Assembly (NCBI GenBank): GCA_014379795.1
Contig: JACMLC010000121.1
Location: 1 to 7,624, forward strand
Source of the DNA: Pyrinomonadaceae bacterium
Lineage (GTDB): Bacteria > Acidobacteriota > Blastocatellia > Pyrinomonadales > Pyrinomonadaceae
Direction: 5' to 3'
Length of the DNA: 7,624 nt
How positions within the stretch are numbered: the stretch's first letter is position 1; every line of letters starts with the position of its first letter. This document shows, piece by piece, positions 6,332-7,624 of this stretch. Under the pieces are notes generated by a model. The model was given only the letters and a program-made list of their open reading frames with translations, did not search any database and was not told where the DNA came from. Made by a program: the position numbers and the translations under genes.

Positions 6332-7624
6332 TTATCGTTTGAGATTTAACTTGATGTCGAACACGACCGGCCTGCCTGCGCGCTCGCCCTTGAGACTGAC
6401 GTGCGCTTCCCCGTCCTCCTGTCCGCCTCTGTAGCTGACGGTCGCGGGCGCGGACTGTTGCCTGAGCTTTTCGATCTTGCCTTGCTCTGCGGTCGTTAGT
6501 TTACGAAATGAGCCGTCAAGGGGCAATGGCTCGCTGGCAAACGGCAGGTCGAGCGCAGCATCGCTGTAGATAACTGTGAAAGTTTCCGTGCCCGGAGAGC
6601 TGTTAAGCTTGATGCGCGCGAGCATTGGTAATTCCGTTTCTTCTCCCGCCTGCACTGCCGCCGTTGCAATGAAACTGCCGAGCGGCATGACGACCGGATT
6701 TCCCGCGCCATCCTCTCCAAGCATGTGCAGAAAGCCGTCCTCGCTCGCTTTGAATGAGAACTGCAAGCTCTGCCCTGCGGCAACAGGCTCATTGCCGAGC
6801 GCGGGCGTTTGCGCATCCAACGCGGAGGGGCTGAGCAGCAGGCGATATGTCAAAAAAGATTTCCCCGCCGCGCTCGTGTTGCTGTTGGAAGTCGCCGTGT
6901 CGGGAGCAGTTGTCGAAGCATTCGCATTCTGCGCACCCGCAGTCGGCGCGTTCTGTCTATCTGCCGAGCCGCTGCCGAATCTTTGCATCAGAGCATAGCC
7001 GCCCACCATCACGGCTATCAACAGCATCGCCGCCACCGTCACAGAGACCTGACAACCGCGCGAACTCATCAAGCCCAGCGTCCACGAGCGTTTCGGAGCA
7101 GCGGCAGCTAAAGGAAGCGTCGGAGCCACGCCTGACGACGAAGCCTGAACATTTGAGACAGCATCATTCTCATTCACCGTCCGCGCAGCGAGATTTTGCG
7201 GCGTCGCTCCGCGACCGGAGAGGTTCGTCTCATTCAGCGTCCCTGCTATCGTCGGCGCATCCGCCCGAAAGCTTGGAGGCAAAGATTCAGCCGCGCCGCT
7301 CACGGCCTGACGCAGCTCGCGCGCAAACTCGCCTGCCGCCCTTTGCCGCTCGCTCCTGTCCTTTGCCATCGCGCGCAAGACCGCGCGCGACCATGCGAGG
7401 GGAATGCTCGCGTCAAAATTTTCGAGCGGGCGCGGCGCTTCATGGCAATGCGCGCGGCGCAATTCAATCGCCGTGTCCTTCTCAAACGGCAGCACGCCCG
7501 TCGTAATCTCGTAAACCACCACGCCGAGCGAATAGATGTCCGCGCGCCCGTCTATCTCTATGCCGCCGTCGCGCGGAATCTCGCCCCACTGCTCCGGCGA
7601 CATGTAATAAGGCGTCCCCAGCAA
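6332..7624 (-). CDS. Transmembrane Hanks-type Ser/Thr kinase, N-terminal half outside window
   Basis: The frame runs from the window edge to TAA at 6332, 430 codons. The first visible codon (TTG) is not a start: it falls inside the kinase domain, at the position of ILGTPYYMSPEQW in the next gene, so about 215 residues lie beyond the edge. Visible kinase parts (residues counted from the edge) are TPYYMSPEQWGE 4-15, the αF segment DGRADIYSLG 25-34 and the C-lobe to about 105, including RAMAKDRSERQ. A Ser/Ala/Thr-rich linker, one membrane helix (about 192-213) and a low-complexity spacer follow. The extracytoplasmic part (255-430) is DUF4384-like: EDGFLHMLGE 295-304, PGTETFTVIYSDAAL 344-358, last strand VVFDIKLNLKR. 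It is a tandem paralogue of the next kinase: kinase segments are nearly identical while linkers and ectodomains have diverged. The catalytic loop and lysine cannot be checked here. Confidence 0.93.
   Translation of the reverse strand: MLGTPYYMSPEQWGEIPRDGGIEIDGRADIYSLGVVVYEITTGVLPFEKDTAIELRRAHCHEAPRPLENFDASIPLAWSRAVLRAMAKDRSERQRAAGEFARELRQAVSGAAESLPPSFRADAPTIAGTLNETNLSGRGATPQNLAARTVNENDAVSNVQASSSGVAPTLPLAAAAPKRSWTLGLMSSRGCQVSVTVAAMLLIAVMVGGYALMQRFGSGSADRQNAPTAGAQNANASTTAPDTATSNSNTSAAGKSFLTYRLLLSPSALDAQTPALGNEPVAAGQSLQFSFKASEDGFLHMLGEDGAGNPVVMPLGSFIATAAVQAGEETELPMLARIKLNSSPGTETFTVIYSDAALDLPFASEPLPLDGSFRKLTTAEQGKIEKLRQQSAPATVSYRGGQEDGEAHVSLKGERAGRPVVFDIKLNLKR

Noticed and set aside
6847..7506. 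Plus-strand frame of 219 codons over the upstream kinase
   Set aside because: Ser/Arg/Pro-rich shadow with no domain; the minus strand encodes a clear kinase, membrane helix and ectodomain.
7613..7624. TTG at the window edge as the start of the upstream kinase
   Set aside because: It lies in the middle of a kinase domain, aligned with ILGTPYYMSPEQW of the neighbouring gene. The gene simply runs off the window.

Overview
The window is about 60% G+C by eye and carries four large genes, all on the minus strand. They occupy nearly the whole sequence. No RNA gene, CRISPR array, insertion sequence or phage gene is visible. Three things suggest Acidobacteriota, perhaps the Blastocatellia lineage: Hanks-type kinases with an N-terminal zinc-ribbon motif, DUF4384-like domains, and a secreted TPR-CHAT protein. 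This placement is an inference from gene style and no marker gene confirms it.

In transcription order (high to low coordinates) the layout is as follows. (1) At 7624-6332 lies the C-terminal part of a transmembrane Ser/Thr kinase; its N-terminal half is outside the window. (2) At 6146-4008 lies a complete 712-residue transmembrane Ser/Thr kinase with zinc ribbon, kinase domain, Pro-rich linker, one membrane helix and an extracytoplasmic domain. (3) At 3923-2958 lies a secreted 321-residue DUF4384-type protein with a seven-unit STGK repeat. (4) At 2690-1 lies a secreted TPR-CHAT peptidase-like protein, open to the window edge, with a complete His/Cys dyad (H797, C844). The gaps are 185, 84 and 267 bp. 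Two of them hold small palindromic intergenic elements.

The genes look functionally linked. The extracytoplasmic domains of both kinases resemble the secreted DUF4384 protein: a [TE]DG[YF]L[YH] signature, a P-x(5)-[YF]-x-V-I strand, and a shared last strand ending in basic residues. So one domain type appears three times, once free and twice as a kinase ectodomain. The CHAT protein and the DUF4384 protein also share a short loop motif, TRGLG[IL], present twice in the CHAT protein and once in the DUF4384 protein, encoded by largely different synonymous codons. CHAT belongs to peptidase clan CD, in which several families cleave after Arg. A testable model is therefore an envelope signalling module: the CHAT peptidase processes itself and the DUF4384 protein at TRGLG, and the kinases read the outcome through their DUF4384-like ectodomains. 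The sequence shows the parts and the motif; the mechanism is inference.
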